Assembly: GCA_013396525.1 (NCBI GenBank)
Contig: VWYX01001131.1
Location: 124,001 to 188,000, forward strand
DNA from: Chaetorhynchus papuensis
Lineage: Eukaryota > Chordata > Aves > Passeriformes > Rhipiduridae
DNA: 64,000 nucleotides
Direction: 5' to 3'
The first letter of the stretch is position 1, and each line of letters opens with the position of its first letter. Under the pieces are notes generated by a model. It worked only from the letters and a program-made list of their open reading frames with translations. It was not told the origin of the DNA and made no database searches. The translations under genes were made by a program, and so were the position numbers. Below are positions 1 to 10,400 of the stretch, piece after piece.

Positions 1-3000
1 CCTTTCACATCGGGGAAGCTGAGGCTCTAAGCTGCAGCCTGGATTAATTCGGTGAGGACCTTAATTGTCCTTTGAAAAATACAACTGCTCACTGTGGGTA
101 TTTAATGAAGACAGCTGCACACAGGCATCCCACCAGCAGAAAGCTCTGCAAGAAATCAAGGTGTGATAGTCATGGGCAGGAGAGCTCTCCCTGTTTAAAA
201 GGACTATAAATGGTAACAGCCAGCACTTGCTATCCACAGATCCCAGAGTAGTTTGGACGTCCCTGGAAACTTCTGCAGCACCTCAGCAGAACAGACAGGT
301 TAGTTCTTCAGAGCTCTTCAGAATCAGGTTATAGGGATCATGTCTCCTCACCCCTAGAAAGCCTCCAAACCATCCATACCCAGTCCTGTCAATGGTGCAG
401 CCAGACACCCACCCATGAGACTCTCCATGAAAATTACACCTCCCTGCCCTTCGGACAGGGGTTTTGGTGTGTTTCTGGTGGTAACATTCATTCAGACAAG
501 AACATTTTCAGGCACATGGCATCACAAAAAGAGATGAAAAGCCTATATCCATCTTGGCTCATGCACAGAGCAGAAGGGAATCCAGAGTGGTTGAAAGATG
601 AAAAAAGAAAAATAAAATCAGCAGGGCTCCAAGAGGTTATTTTCATGCCAGCTCCTCAGGCGCTATGCAAAGGTTCAGGAATGAACGTGCACAGAGCAGG
701 CTTGGAGGGAGGTCACAGTCAGGAGTCATCTCCTCGAGGTAAAGTACTCCTCACTGCTGTTCATGGGGCCAGCAGCAGGTACCTCACCAGAGAGGCAAAA
801 GGACATGCCACCTCCACCCAACACAGCCTGCAAGGGACTTGGAGATTCTCAGTCAACTCTGAGCATATTTTCTACCTTGAATCATCATCCAAATACTTAG
901 AATATGTAAAACCTTACAAGGGCAGAAAGGAGTATCCTTTTTAGGACAACTCCTTCTTCTAGGAGATGGCCCTCTCCTGCCACAGCAACAATCTATCGTA
1001 TTTCTGTGTCACCCATCACCATGGCACCCACACGCACAGCAAGGTTTCGAGAGCACCTTAGTCTATACACGGCAACCCCCTGTATTTTATTGCACTACAA
1101 GGTAAATAATTAGACAATACCCCCAGAAGACAGCAGGCTAGGGCATCTGTTCAAGTTTCCCAGAGACCATCTGAATTTATGCTCTTTCTTTATTTACACT
1201 ACTTTTTCTCCTGGTTATTGATGATGTTTCTCATTTGTTTTTATTAGATGCAGGTGTTTTCTGCACTTCAGCTGGGAGCACTTTCCCTTTTCAGCCAATT
1301 TCAGATCTACTTTGTGTCTCAGTCACCTTTTGACTGTGATACTGGAGAGGCAGAAAAAGAGAAAAGGAGATACTGAGTTTTGCTGCCTCAGCAGATGTGT
1401 GTTAAAGTGTTTTAGTGATTCAGCCAGTGTGTCTGCCTGAGGCCAAAGGAGAGGCATTGTCTGAATCTAAAACAATTAATAACAAAAAAACAATGTGGGC
1501 AGCATGAAGCGGGGGAAGGTGGAGGTGGAAAGTGAGTGAATCACATGGATATTTCCAGCTTGCAGAGCACCTCGACAAGATCTCCAGCCACTTACAAAGA
1601 CAGCCCTTTAAGTCCACCCTGTCCCCTCTGAGACACGGAAGCCTCAGCCGTCCTGTTGCACAGATAAGGGAAACTGAACCTTCTCTTGCAACTCATCCCC
1701 AGTCATCGAGCATCTCTCCCCTGAGCCACACTGCACTTCCCCAAAGCCCCAAGGAAGCAGGAACATACACAGCCCCATGGCCATTGCATGGCAAGTGGGG
1801 CAGGAGACTCACAGCCCTACTTCATGCACGGTGCTGGGAGGGGCACTGAACCTCTCGCCCCGCACTTGGCTCCTTGACAGCCACCAGCAACACAATGACC
1901 TCTGTTCTCCACTCCGGCCAGGAAGGTGCAAAGGGGAACCTCTGTTGTCTGCTCATGATGAAATATCTGTCTTTCCCCCGTAAGCAGAAGAAATTAACTT
2001 CGTCTGTGCTCAGGCAAGAGGAATTTGTCCCCTGAGCTATTTCTGCCTCTATCATTTAAACATCCAGTGTAGCCTCTATGCTTCAGTCCCTGTGAAAGCC
2101 GCTGAGGAAGGACCTCCTGATGCCCAGGATCTGATGTCCCTTGCTTACTGAATCCCCCCACTTTGCACCCCAAACTGACCCGTGTGGGCCACTGGGAGGT
2201 GGAGGCACCCCAGTCACCCGTCACCACTGGAAATCTTGGCAGCTGAGCCCTGATAATGTGAAACAGAGCCAACACAGCCCCGCAGAACACCCAGGCGCTG
2301 ATCTGGTGGGGGGAGACTCCATTTCTACATGCGGTTTAAAATTGATACCCCCATGAGGCATGTTAGAAAGCAAAACACTGATGCTGTCTTCACTGGAAGC
2401 ATCGGTTGCTTTGTTTTTTTAATGACACAGAAAGCTGCTTGCAAAGAGATAATTTCATTCAGCCTAACCCTTGCTGGATGTGGAAGGAAGTCCTTGGAGG
2501 TGACTCTCCAACGTATCCAGTATGCCACCTAGCCCTCACTAGCTCTACTACATCCACTGCTGCGGGATGGGCTGCTGGATCCTGCTGGAAAGGGGCTCCC
2601 AGCATGAAGCTGCGAACACTTGTTGGGGTTATCATCACAAGCAAGAAGGTACCGTCCAAGGGAAGAACAAGTATCTTGGGAAGAAATCACATTTTACTTT
2701 TGACACTCAACGCAGTCTCCATGCAAAGTGAAATACTGTGTCGATATCTGCACCTCCTGCTGGTGCTCATCTCTCCCTTCTGCACTTCTCAGACTTGTCC
2801 CATCAGTTCCACTTCTGTTGCTTGTCATTTTTCCCTCCAAGAATTGTAGAAGTATTGGCTTTTTATTTTTTTTCAGAACAATGCTTCAGGCACCTGATTT
2901 CACAACTATTCAGTGATTTTTAAAGCTTGCTCATGAAAAAAAAAAATTATATATTCTCCTGTATAAGCATTATTTTGCTAATGAGTTTCATACTTACAAA

Positions 3001-5950
3001 AATTGGACAGTGGTTTCGGAGGGACAAGGAAAAAAAGTATCTTACTTTTGTATCTGTCATTCAGCTCTTAATCTTCCTAGATTGCCTGAATGTTTTTTAT
3101 GTGCTAAGTGCTTCCAAAACACACAGATTAGCCCAAACTGATTAAAGTATGTGTTCCATCATCTTTATCACACCCAGGAAAGTCAGTGCTTTTGCATATT
3201 ACTGAGACTATCATAATGAAGTGTTACCTATCTGATACATTAAGAACAGTAACTGCTTTCCAAATAATTATTTCTCCTTTTGCAGCAGAGCTGTATGTAA
3301 CACATAGAGCCTATAGCAATGAAATACACTAGAAGACACTAATAGAAACGTTGGTTTCCTCTGAATGCTCTCTGTTCACTCCCTCGAAATAAGAGAGCAT
3401 GTCTTATAAACATAAAACATGATTGTGATCTCCCTTGGAAGAGCACAAGCCAGGAGAAATGTGATCTTTGTTAGCTGCAGGCTCTCCTACAGCTCACGGC
3501 CAGCCATACGCTGCACACTGTCCTGTGGCTGTCTTACGTTCCCAGGGTGGTGGGGGTTTTTTGGTGTCAGCAGAAGATGCCATTAAAGACAGACCTTGTG
3601 AAGAGCATGGAGAGCACAGACCAGGGGGTCATCTGCAACTCCATCCCAACTGGTGGGCTCAGTGGTTCAGTACAGGTGGTAGCTCTAAGAGCCCCCTGGC
3701 TGAGACTGCTTTCATAAATGGGGGGAAACCTGCCAAGAAGGCACTTCTCATGGCTGAAATATTGTCACCTTCTGGCTGAGGATACGACTCAGTTTCCAGG
3801 CAAGCTTTTGTGGATGAGCGTCCTCGCAGCCCAGCACAGGAGTGAAATGAGGGTGGCTGCCAGACAACTTCACACGACCTGGGTTTTGGCCCAAGAGAAA
3901 TTTCCCGGACAGCCCTAAGTTAGAGCAGCTTCCCCTGGGATCCCTCGCAGGATCTCTGCCCCGTGGCAATCCAGCCGTGCCCAAGCCTCCCATGCCAGGG
4001 CTTGCAGCTGGGCTTGATGGAGGCAGTTCTCTACATGCCTCACCATTTTGTGTCTCGCAGGTAGGAGTGGGAGTGAAACCTCTCCTCCACCACTCCAGAT
4101 ACTCTCACTGTCTCTGTACCAGGCATTAATACAGGGCACTCTGCTTCTTACAGGGTGGATGAGAGAATGAGGAAAGCCATTTTTCTCCTGCCCTGAGCCC
4201 TCTCACAAAGTGCTTCCAGATCTCCAGGTGAACAGTGCTCACTCTCTGCCTGGTGCTATTTTCTGCAAAGCACCCGTTCAGACCAGTGGTAGATTCTCAT
4301 AAAAAACAGCGGCAGGATACAATTAATATGCTGTAAAAGTCCTAAGTGTCAACTGGAGAAACCATTTTAAAGCACTTCTAGATAAAACCCCTGGGGAGTG
4401 CTTTTCTTACCTTAAAGGTGCCTTTTTTTTTGCAGTTAACTGTGATCTAAGCGGAGATTCATAAATAAAATCTCTGGAAAAACTCTTGGTAGCAAAAAAA
4501 GCAAAGAAACACCCAAACAAGCTTAGAAATGCAGCTTTCTTTTTTGAAGGGCAAGGGGTAAGAACAGGAGGAATTTGATCTTTACTCCTAAGTCCACATG
4601 GGGTAGAAAAGCAGTAAAACAAGGAACACCGGAGAGGTGCAAAGAAAGCCTTAAGCTGGAAATTTTGGAGAAGAAGGAGTTAATGCTTTTAAGCAACCAT
4701 CCGTCCTCTTACCATAGATAAGGGTGCATTCTAGTGGCAAAATCCATGCAATGCAGCTGCACAGATGACTGATCTAAAAAGAAACCTGGGGAATATGAAG
4801 CTTTGGAGGAGTGTGTGCCTGTGTGGAAGGGGGGTTGACTTGAATCGCACATAAACCTCGCTCAGAATTAGCTGATCCCTTTGAATTTCCCACTGCCCTG
4901 GTAGATGCCCCCGTGCTTGAGTTTCTGAGCAGACTCCCACTCGTGCTTCAGCTGACCCCCCTGCTCCAGGTGTAACCCCTGAGCACAGCTGCGGGGGCTG
5001 CACACCCCAGTTTTGGAGATTCCCTTCCCTGCGCGTCCAGCTTCCCCGCTCCTAGCGATGAATGAGAACCAAGGGAGGCAAGTGAGAAGGACCAGGGCCG
5101 GGAGAACTGTAACCCTGAGGAATGCAGCGGTGGAACAAAAGACAACAAACCCCAAGCTGCCCAGGACAGGGGATGAGCACTGCAAAGCGCTTTTTTTTTT
5201 TTTCCTTTCTTCTCTCTCCCCATTTTGTGCGGGGCAAGAGGCACAAGAATGAGCTAAAACGTGCAAATTGGACTTCACATGGCAAAATTCCCCTTCTTTT
5301 CTGGCATGTCCTAAGCAACAGCGAACTTTTCCAAAGAGGAATCTAACACAGTCCTTACAAGCAGCCCAGCCCTCCCTCTGCTCATTGTCCGGCCGTGTTA
5401 ACCCTTGCTGTTTAGGGGTGTCAGGGGCTCACCCCGGCACAGGGCAAAGCCTCACTGAGGTGTTAAACCTAGCCCAGGGGCAGAGGGACAGGAGAGGAGG
5501 GCTGGGCAGCCTGCACACACAAAGGCTCCTTCCTGGGCCCGGGCGGGCGGCAGTAGCTCCCTGGCAGGAACCCAGCCATCTCCTCCTGCGCTCACCTTTG
5601 GAGTGCACGGGTGCTGCGAGAGTCCCCAGCCCGCCCGCTACCCAGGCACCAGATGGGGGTCCACGCCCCAGCAGCACGTAGGATCAGGCCCTGCTAGCTC
5701 ACTCTCCCGCTTCCTCCCCAAACTCAGAGCCCTGACCTCTCCCACCCAGCCTCCCCGCAGCCCAGGCTGCCCTGCAACCCAATGGCAACCACTTTGCTTT
5801 TTTTTTTTTTTTTCCTTAAACCGTGAAGATCTGAACTTTCCCCCCACCCTCCCTCACCGATGCTCGGCCTTCCCTTCCCCCTCCTCCTCCCCTTGTCTCT
5901 CCTCATAATATTATCCTTGATCACTGCCCGAGGTTTGAAGCCCAGAAGTC
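1..5950. other. Intergenic DNA upstream of IGFBP5
   Basis: No coding exon is recognisable on either strand; open frames are short, low in family signal and not flanked by convincing splice sites. The stretch is ordinary mixed-composition DNA with an AT-rich block at about 2860-3430 and several long T runs near 5190-5205 and 5797-5814. It presumably holds distal control elements of IGFBP5, but nothing here proves one. A weak MIR-like relic at 1655-1750 is listed separately. Confidence 0.7.
1655..1750 (-). repeat. Possible MIR-like SINE relic
   Basis: The string at 1667-1684 (cagataagggaaactga) resembles the antisense of the MIR core, whose sense strand reads like 'cctcagtttcc..tctgtaaa'. The flank ending near 1745 also fits the antisense of the MIR tail loosely. 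The copy is old and short, so the boundaries are approximate. Chance similarity is possible. Confidence 0.35.
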
Positions 5951-5960
5951 AGGAGCTGCG

Positions 5961-5970
5961 CACCCCACCC
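5961..5970 (+). promoter_or_regulatory. Tandem CACCC boxes
   Basis: Two CACCC pentamers lie back to back about 115-120 bases upstream of the TATA box. Sp/KLF-family factors bind such GT/CACCC elements. In human IGFBP5 a proximal CACCC element has been reported to mediate progesterone induction; whether it does so here is inference. Confidence 0.5.
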
Positions 5971-6032
5971 CCACGGCCCGAGCGCGCACTGATAGGGCCC
6001 TCGCTGCTGGCACCTAGTCAAGCTGAGGTGTC

Positions 6033-6037
6033 ATTGG
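6033..6037 (-). promoter_or_regulatory. Inverted CCAAT box
   Basis: ATTGG, the reverse complement of CCAAT, sits about 50 bases upstream of the TATA box and roughly 80 bases upstream of the inferred start. That is the classical position for NF-Y binding. Confidence 0.5.
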
Positions 6038-6060
6038 GATCTCAAATTGCAGCGAGGGGC

Positions 6061-6073
6061 TGGCAGGCAGCCA
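6061..6073 (+). promoter_or_regulatory. NF-1-type palindrome
   Basis: TGGC and GCCA half-sites are separated by five bases, the exact arrangement bound by nuclear factor I dimers, 10 bases upstream of the TATA box. An NF-1 site has been described in the mammalian IGFBP5 promoter. Confidence 0.55.
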
Positions 6074-6082
6074 GAGGCAGTC

Positions 6083-6090
6083 TATTTAAA
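6083..6090 (+). promoter_or_regulatory. IGFBP5: IGFBP5 TATA box
   Basis: TATTTAAA stands alone in a GC-richer context, correctly placed behind the CCAAT and NF-1 motifs. Transcription should start about 25-30 bases downstream, near 6113. Confidence 0.75.
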
Positions 6091-6500
6091 AGACAGCCTG
6101 TTCTGCAGTATTCAGTCTCTTTAGAAACTTCTCCAGGGGAAAAGTGTTGGGAGATCTACAAAGTGGATTTTTTTTTCCTCCTTTTTTTTTTCCCTTCCCC
6201 CTGATTTTTTACCGCTCCTCTGCCGACTTTGCAACAAAACGCTCCAACTTTGCAGAAAACTTTTTTATTATTATTATTCTTTTGGTCTTTTTTTTTCTTT
6301 GCAAATCTTGGAAGAGGAAAGCGGGAGAGTTGAACTGAGCCGATCGAAACACAACTTTGCTTCATACCAAGCTTCCCAGACGCTCGCTGCGTCGGGACAG
6401 ACTTTTTCTCCTGCAGAAGAAGAGGGAGGGGAGGGGAGCTTTGCATCCCCTCTTCCTTCTCCTGCGTTTTCTTTTTTTTTTCCTCCTCTTGACTGCTTTG

Positions 6501-6512
6501 ATGCATTATTAG
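6501..6512 (+). other. Minimal upstream ORF 1 in IGFBP5 leader
   Basis: An ATG is followed by two codons and a TAG stop, giving a three-residue uORF about 390 bases from the inferred cap. Such minimal uORFs can lower downstream initiation. The start context is weak to moderate (T at -3). Confidence 0.5.
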
Positions 6513-6908
6513 CAGGACACTGGTTTTCAAGGAACTTTGCTCCCTTCCCAGCCTGCCTCCTCCCAGCCCTTTGGGAAGTGTGTGTGTGTGCGTGAGTGAG
6601 TGTGTGGAATCGCCGTCCCACCTCCCCAAACCCCCCTGCTCCCCCACGCCTCCCCTGCAACCTGTAGGCTGTGCAACCCCTGCAGGCTTCGCTCCCTTTC
6701 CCCCCTCCTTCCCTCCCTCTTTTTTGCGCTCCTGCGGATCGCGGTGCGAATTCCCCCTTTCGAGGTGAGAAAAAGCTGAAAGGAGAACCGGGGGGAGGAA
6801 GGAAAAAAAAAAAGACATAAAAAAGGAAATCTAGACGTCCCCCCCCCCAACCCCAAAAGAAAAGCAGGAGGGTCTCGCACCCCGAGAATAAACCCCACAG
6901 TGGGGCGC

Positions 6909-6953
6909 ATGCAAGCAGGGGTTGCACTTTCCTTTTTGAATTTTATATTTTAA
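6909..6953 (+). other. Upstream ORF 2 in IGFBP5 leader
   Basis: This ATG opens a 14-codon frame ending at TAA (6951-6953), 149 bases before the main start. It lies just upstream of the pure T/C tract. G is at +4 but C is at -3, so leaky scanning is likely. Confidence 0.5.
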
Positions 6954-7102
6954 AATTCTTTAAATTTTTCTTTTAATTTTTTCTTTTTTCTTTTTTTCTT
7001 TTTTCTTTTTTTTTTTTTTGGCCCCCGAAGGGGCAAGCGGAAAGCCAGCGCCGCCCGCTCCCGGCAGCCCCCCGCGCCCCGTCCCGCAGCATCCCCGCCG
7101 CG

Positions 7103-7433
7103 ATGCTGCTGCGGCTCCTGGTGCTGCTGGGCGCCTGCCCGGGGCTGTCGCGGTGCCTGGGCTCCTTCGTGCAGTGCGAGCCCTGCGATGCCAAGGCGCT
7201 GTCGCTCTGCCCGCCGCCGCCGCTGGGCTGCGAGCTGGTGAAGGAGCCGGGCTGCGGCTGCTGCCTCACCTGTGCCCTGCCCGCCGGGCAGCCCTGCGGC
7301 GTCTACACCGAGCGCTGCGCCCGCGGGCTGCGCTGCCTGCCGCGCCAGGGCGAGGAGAAGCCGCTGCACGCCCTGCTGCACGGCACCGCCGTCTGCCTCA
7401 GCGAGAAGAGCTACCGCGAGCAAGCCAAGGCCG
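7103..7433 (+). CDS. IGFBP5: IGFBP5 coding exon 1: signal peptide and N-terminal IGF-binding domain
   Basis: Encodes residues 1-110 plus the first base of codon 111. It covers the signal peptide and all 12 N-domain cysteines (25, 28, 36, 43, 51, 53, 54, 57, 65, 72, 78, 98), which form the main hydrophobic IGF-binding pocket. The donor is GTGAGT at 7434. The exon is very GC- and CpG-rich and opens a CpG-island-like patch at about 7018-7440. Alternative frames stay open here only because of this composition. Confidence 0.97.
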
Positions 7434-10400
7434 GTGAGTGACCCCGATCCTTCCTCCGCAGGTCTCCCGGATGCTTATCCGCCTTGGCGGCTCCTTTTCC
7501 ATCTTGCCGCCTGGTTTTTCCACCCCACCGCCAGCTCCCGGCTGCGTTTTCCCTCGTTCCGGGTGCTCTCCATGACCCTCCGCTTGCTTTTCCGTCTTTC
7601 CGGCTCCCTTTCCATCTTTCCGCTTGCTTTTCTGCTCCCTCCCACTGACTGCTCTTCCCTGCCCCCGCCGCTGCTTTCCCATCCCGCCGGCTGCTTTTCC
7701 ATCTTCCCAGGTGCTGTTCCATGCCCCCGCTTGCTTTTCCNNNNNNNNNNNNNNNNNNNNNNNNNNNNNNNNNNNNNNNNNNNNNNNNNNNNNNNNNNNN
7801 NNNNNNNNNNNNNNNNNNNNNNNNNNNNNNNNNNNNNNNNNNNGTGTGCTTTTTCGCCTTCCCGGCTCCTCCATTCCCCTGCACCACCACCAGCTGCTTT
7901 TTCATCTTTGTGGCTACTTTTCTGTCTTTCTGCCTGACTTTTCTCTTTCTCTCACACAATTACACACTCTGACTGCTGTTCCATCTTTGTAGCTATTTCC
8001 CCATTCTTTCTCTTCCCCACCCCCTCCACGAGCAACTTTTCCAAGGTCCCGGTTGCTTTTCCATCTTTCGTGTCTGCTCCACCACCACCACTTCTCCTGG
8101 CTGCTCTTTCACCCCTCTATTGCTTTTCCACCTTTCCAGCCACTTTCACATCTTTCTAGCTGTTCTTCCACCCACACCCACTGCTTTTCCATCTTTGTGG
8201 GTACTCTTCCATCCCCCTAGCTGTTCATCCATGCCCCCTGCCACTTGTCCCATCCTTCTTTCCATCTGTGCTCTGGTCAAACCTCCTGTTGCATCATCTC
8301 ACAGCCTCCCCCACCCTGCTTTCCATCATTGCCTCTTGGTTTCCCCATCTCCAGTGGAAAGGTTTTCTTTGCCACTTCCCAGATGCACCTTCTTAGTCAC
8401 AGCTGCATCTCAGTCCTTCCCCAGTTGCATCCTTTACATCTTTCCTGCATCCCTGTCTTCAACTCTCTCCCTGACACCTGTCTGTCACCCTATCCTCCAC
8501 CTTGCTCTGGGGCCCGAGCTGATCTCTGCAGATTGAAGTACAGAGGAGGGCAGGGCATCTCCTTAAAACCAACAGCCCCATTCCCAAAGTCCTCAGCCAC
8601 CCCGAGGTTTGTTGCTCTGCCTCACACTTCCTCCTTGGAACCACTACAGCCTGCACTTTCTGTCTGCCAGCTGCTGGACGTCTTTGTTGGGTGATGGGGT
8701 TTAGCTCGGGGGGGTGCAGAGAGCAGGTGCATTAGGGACAGGATATGCATTTGCAAAAAATAATGGTGGTGTGGCTAATAATGGGAAAGAACAGGTTAAA
8801 AGCAAGCATGAAGGCGAGCACAGCAGCACCAGTGCAACGCCAAGTTTCTGAAATGTTTGCACCTTGCACGTGACAAAAGCATGAAAGAAAGCGCTCCTTC
8901 ATTTTGGCACTCATTTCACTCCCATTTCTGGATCCTGTAGCTCATGTGAGGACAGATTCCCTATATTCCTCCAAATACATCTGTATTTCTGCCACGGTGT
9001 GAAGAGGAGGTAGGGAGGGTGTCCGTATGTCTGGGGGACCACTTGGCAAAAAAAAAAAACCAACCAAACAGAAACCCTCACTTTTTTTGGTCCATGAAAA
9101 AGTCGTTTCTACTTGTTAGCAAACGTCTGCTTACACCCATGAAACGAGAATCCGTTTCTCCTTTCTAGCACCTAATAAATCTTGATGCTTTTATTATTTT
9201 TCCCCTTTGCTGCTTGCAGGCAGTGGTTGTGTTGCTATGCTCCATCCTTCAGAGCAAAACCAAATTCTGTGTGTAATAACTTCCCCCTTCCCTCAAATGA
9301 CATCAGATGTCCAAACTCCCTTTAATCAGCCAGAAACAGCAAAGCTGAGCTTGGTTTTTTGAAGGGTGGCTGGAAGGGATGAGGGTTGGGAGCCGACCTG
9401 CACAGGGAGCAGAGGGTGAGGCCAGGAGCCACGTTCCTGCCATGGAGCCCAGGCAGCTGGGCAGTAGCCGCTGTCAGCGGAGATAGGCGAAGTATCCCGG
9501 AGCGCGTCATCCTGGTGTTTATTTACTCTGCACGTGTGTGTTTGTGCCTGGCCAGGGGCAGGCGGTGTGGTCAAGAAGGCAAAGCCATGCAGCTGAAACC
9601 CAGCAGGAGAGCAGGGCCCATCCTTGCACCTGTGCCGAGGGTGCCCCATACAGACACCTGAAAAAGCTTGGGCGCTTGGCTGCCAGCATGAATCTCCTTC
9701 CGTTTTCACCTGCCTTGCACTTCCCTAAGAAACTGGTCCTTTAGCAGGTGCTGTGTGTGAAAACTTTAGCCAGGTCCCTTGTAATTCCACTGCTTTTGAT
9801 TTTCTTGGGATGGGGAACACCCGTTGAGTGAGCAAGGAGAGGGACAGGAAAGCGGCGGCAGGTTTGTCATGCAAACCAACCCCCTGGCACTACCTGCACT
9901 TCCAGTTTGGACTCCCCGAGTGCCGCAGGGGCCTCTTTTCGACAGGTTTTGTTCGCAGACAGCAGATGAGCCTGGGTTGGAAAGGCTGCTGCAAGAAGCC
10001 ACAGGAGACCAGCGGGCTCCTCTTGAGATTTATGCAATTGCAAAAAAGAAAAAAAAATAAATCAGGAATTCCTGAGGATGGGAGAGGGGAAAAAAAGTCA
10101 CTTGGCATTCGACTGGTAGCGTGTGAGAACAAAGTATATTTTCATAGGCATGTTTCTAAGCAACAGGGCAAGAAAAGAAATGAAGTTTGACTTGAACTTT
10201 CTGGCCTCTGCCAGTTTGGCCAGCAGCACAGGGACCGTGTGCTGGGGAAGCTGGCCTGGCCCTGCCATCTATCAATGACCAAAATTGGCCCTGAGCTGCG
10301 AACCGCTGAGAAAAAATCAGCACTCTGCAAAATAAACTATGTCACAGTGATGAGGACTAGATCAAACTCCATTTCTATCTATTTCTGCCCTCGTGCTGGC

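Larger units (their letters stand above)
5950..6112 (+). promoter_or_regulatory. IGFBP5: IGFBP5 core promoter region
   Basis: This segment carries, in order, tandem CACCC boxes (5961-5970), an inverted CCAAT box (ATTGG, 6033-6037), an NF-1-type palindrome (TGGC-N5-GCCA, 6061-6073) and a TATA-like box (TATTTAAA, 6083-6090). The spacing is that of a focused TATA promoter, with the start of transcription expected near 6110-6120. A TATA box, a CACCC element and an NF-1 site have all been reported for the mammalian IGFBP5 proximal promoter, where CACCC boxes carry the progesterone response; the match is from memory. The inferred start leaves a 5' UTR of about 990 bases, in the range of the long mammalian leader. 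Confidence 0.75.
6113..7102 (+). other. IGFBP5: IGFBP5 5' UTR (inferred)
   Basis: The leader runs from the inferred start to the initiator ATG at 7103 and is unspliced as far as can be seen. It is rich in polypyrimidine, with T runs near 6170-6193, 6284-6298 and 6469-6482 and an almost pure T/C tract at 6955-7019 that stops abruptly at the GC-rich start region. Two upstream ATGs are present (6501 and 6909), each followed by an in-frame stop before 7103. The 5' end is set by the TATA box, not by transcript data. Confidence 0.65.

Noticed and set aside
6156..6927. Two - strand frames of about 220 codons over the IGFBP5 leader
   Set aside because: Low-complexity Lys/Gly/Ser and Phe runs produced by T-rich and C-rich leader DNA; no homology seen.
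7018..7437. 139-codon Ala/Pro/Arg-rich frame overlapping IGFBP5 exon 1
   Set aside because: It is the shifted frame of a GC-rich exon; its length follows from few stop codons at high GC and it has no family features.
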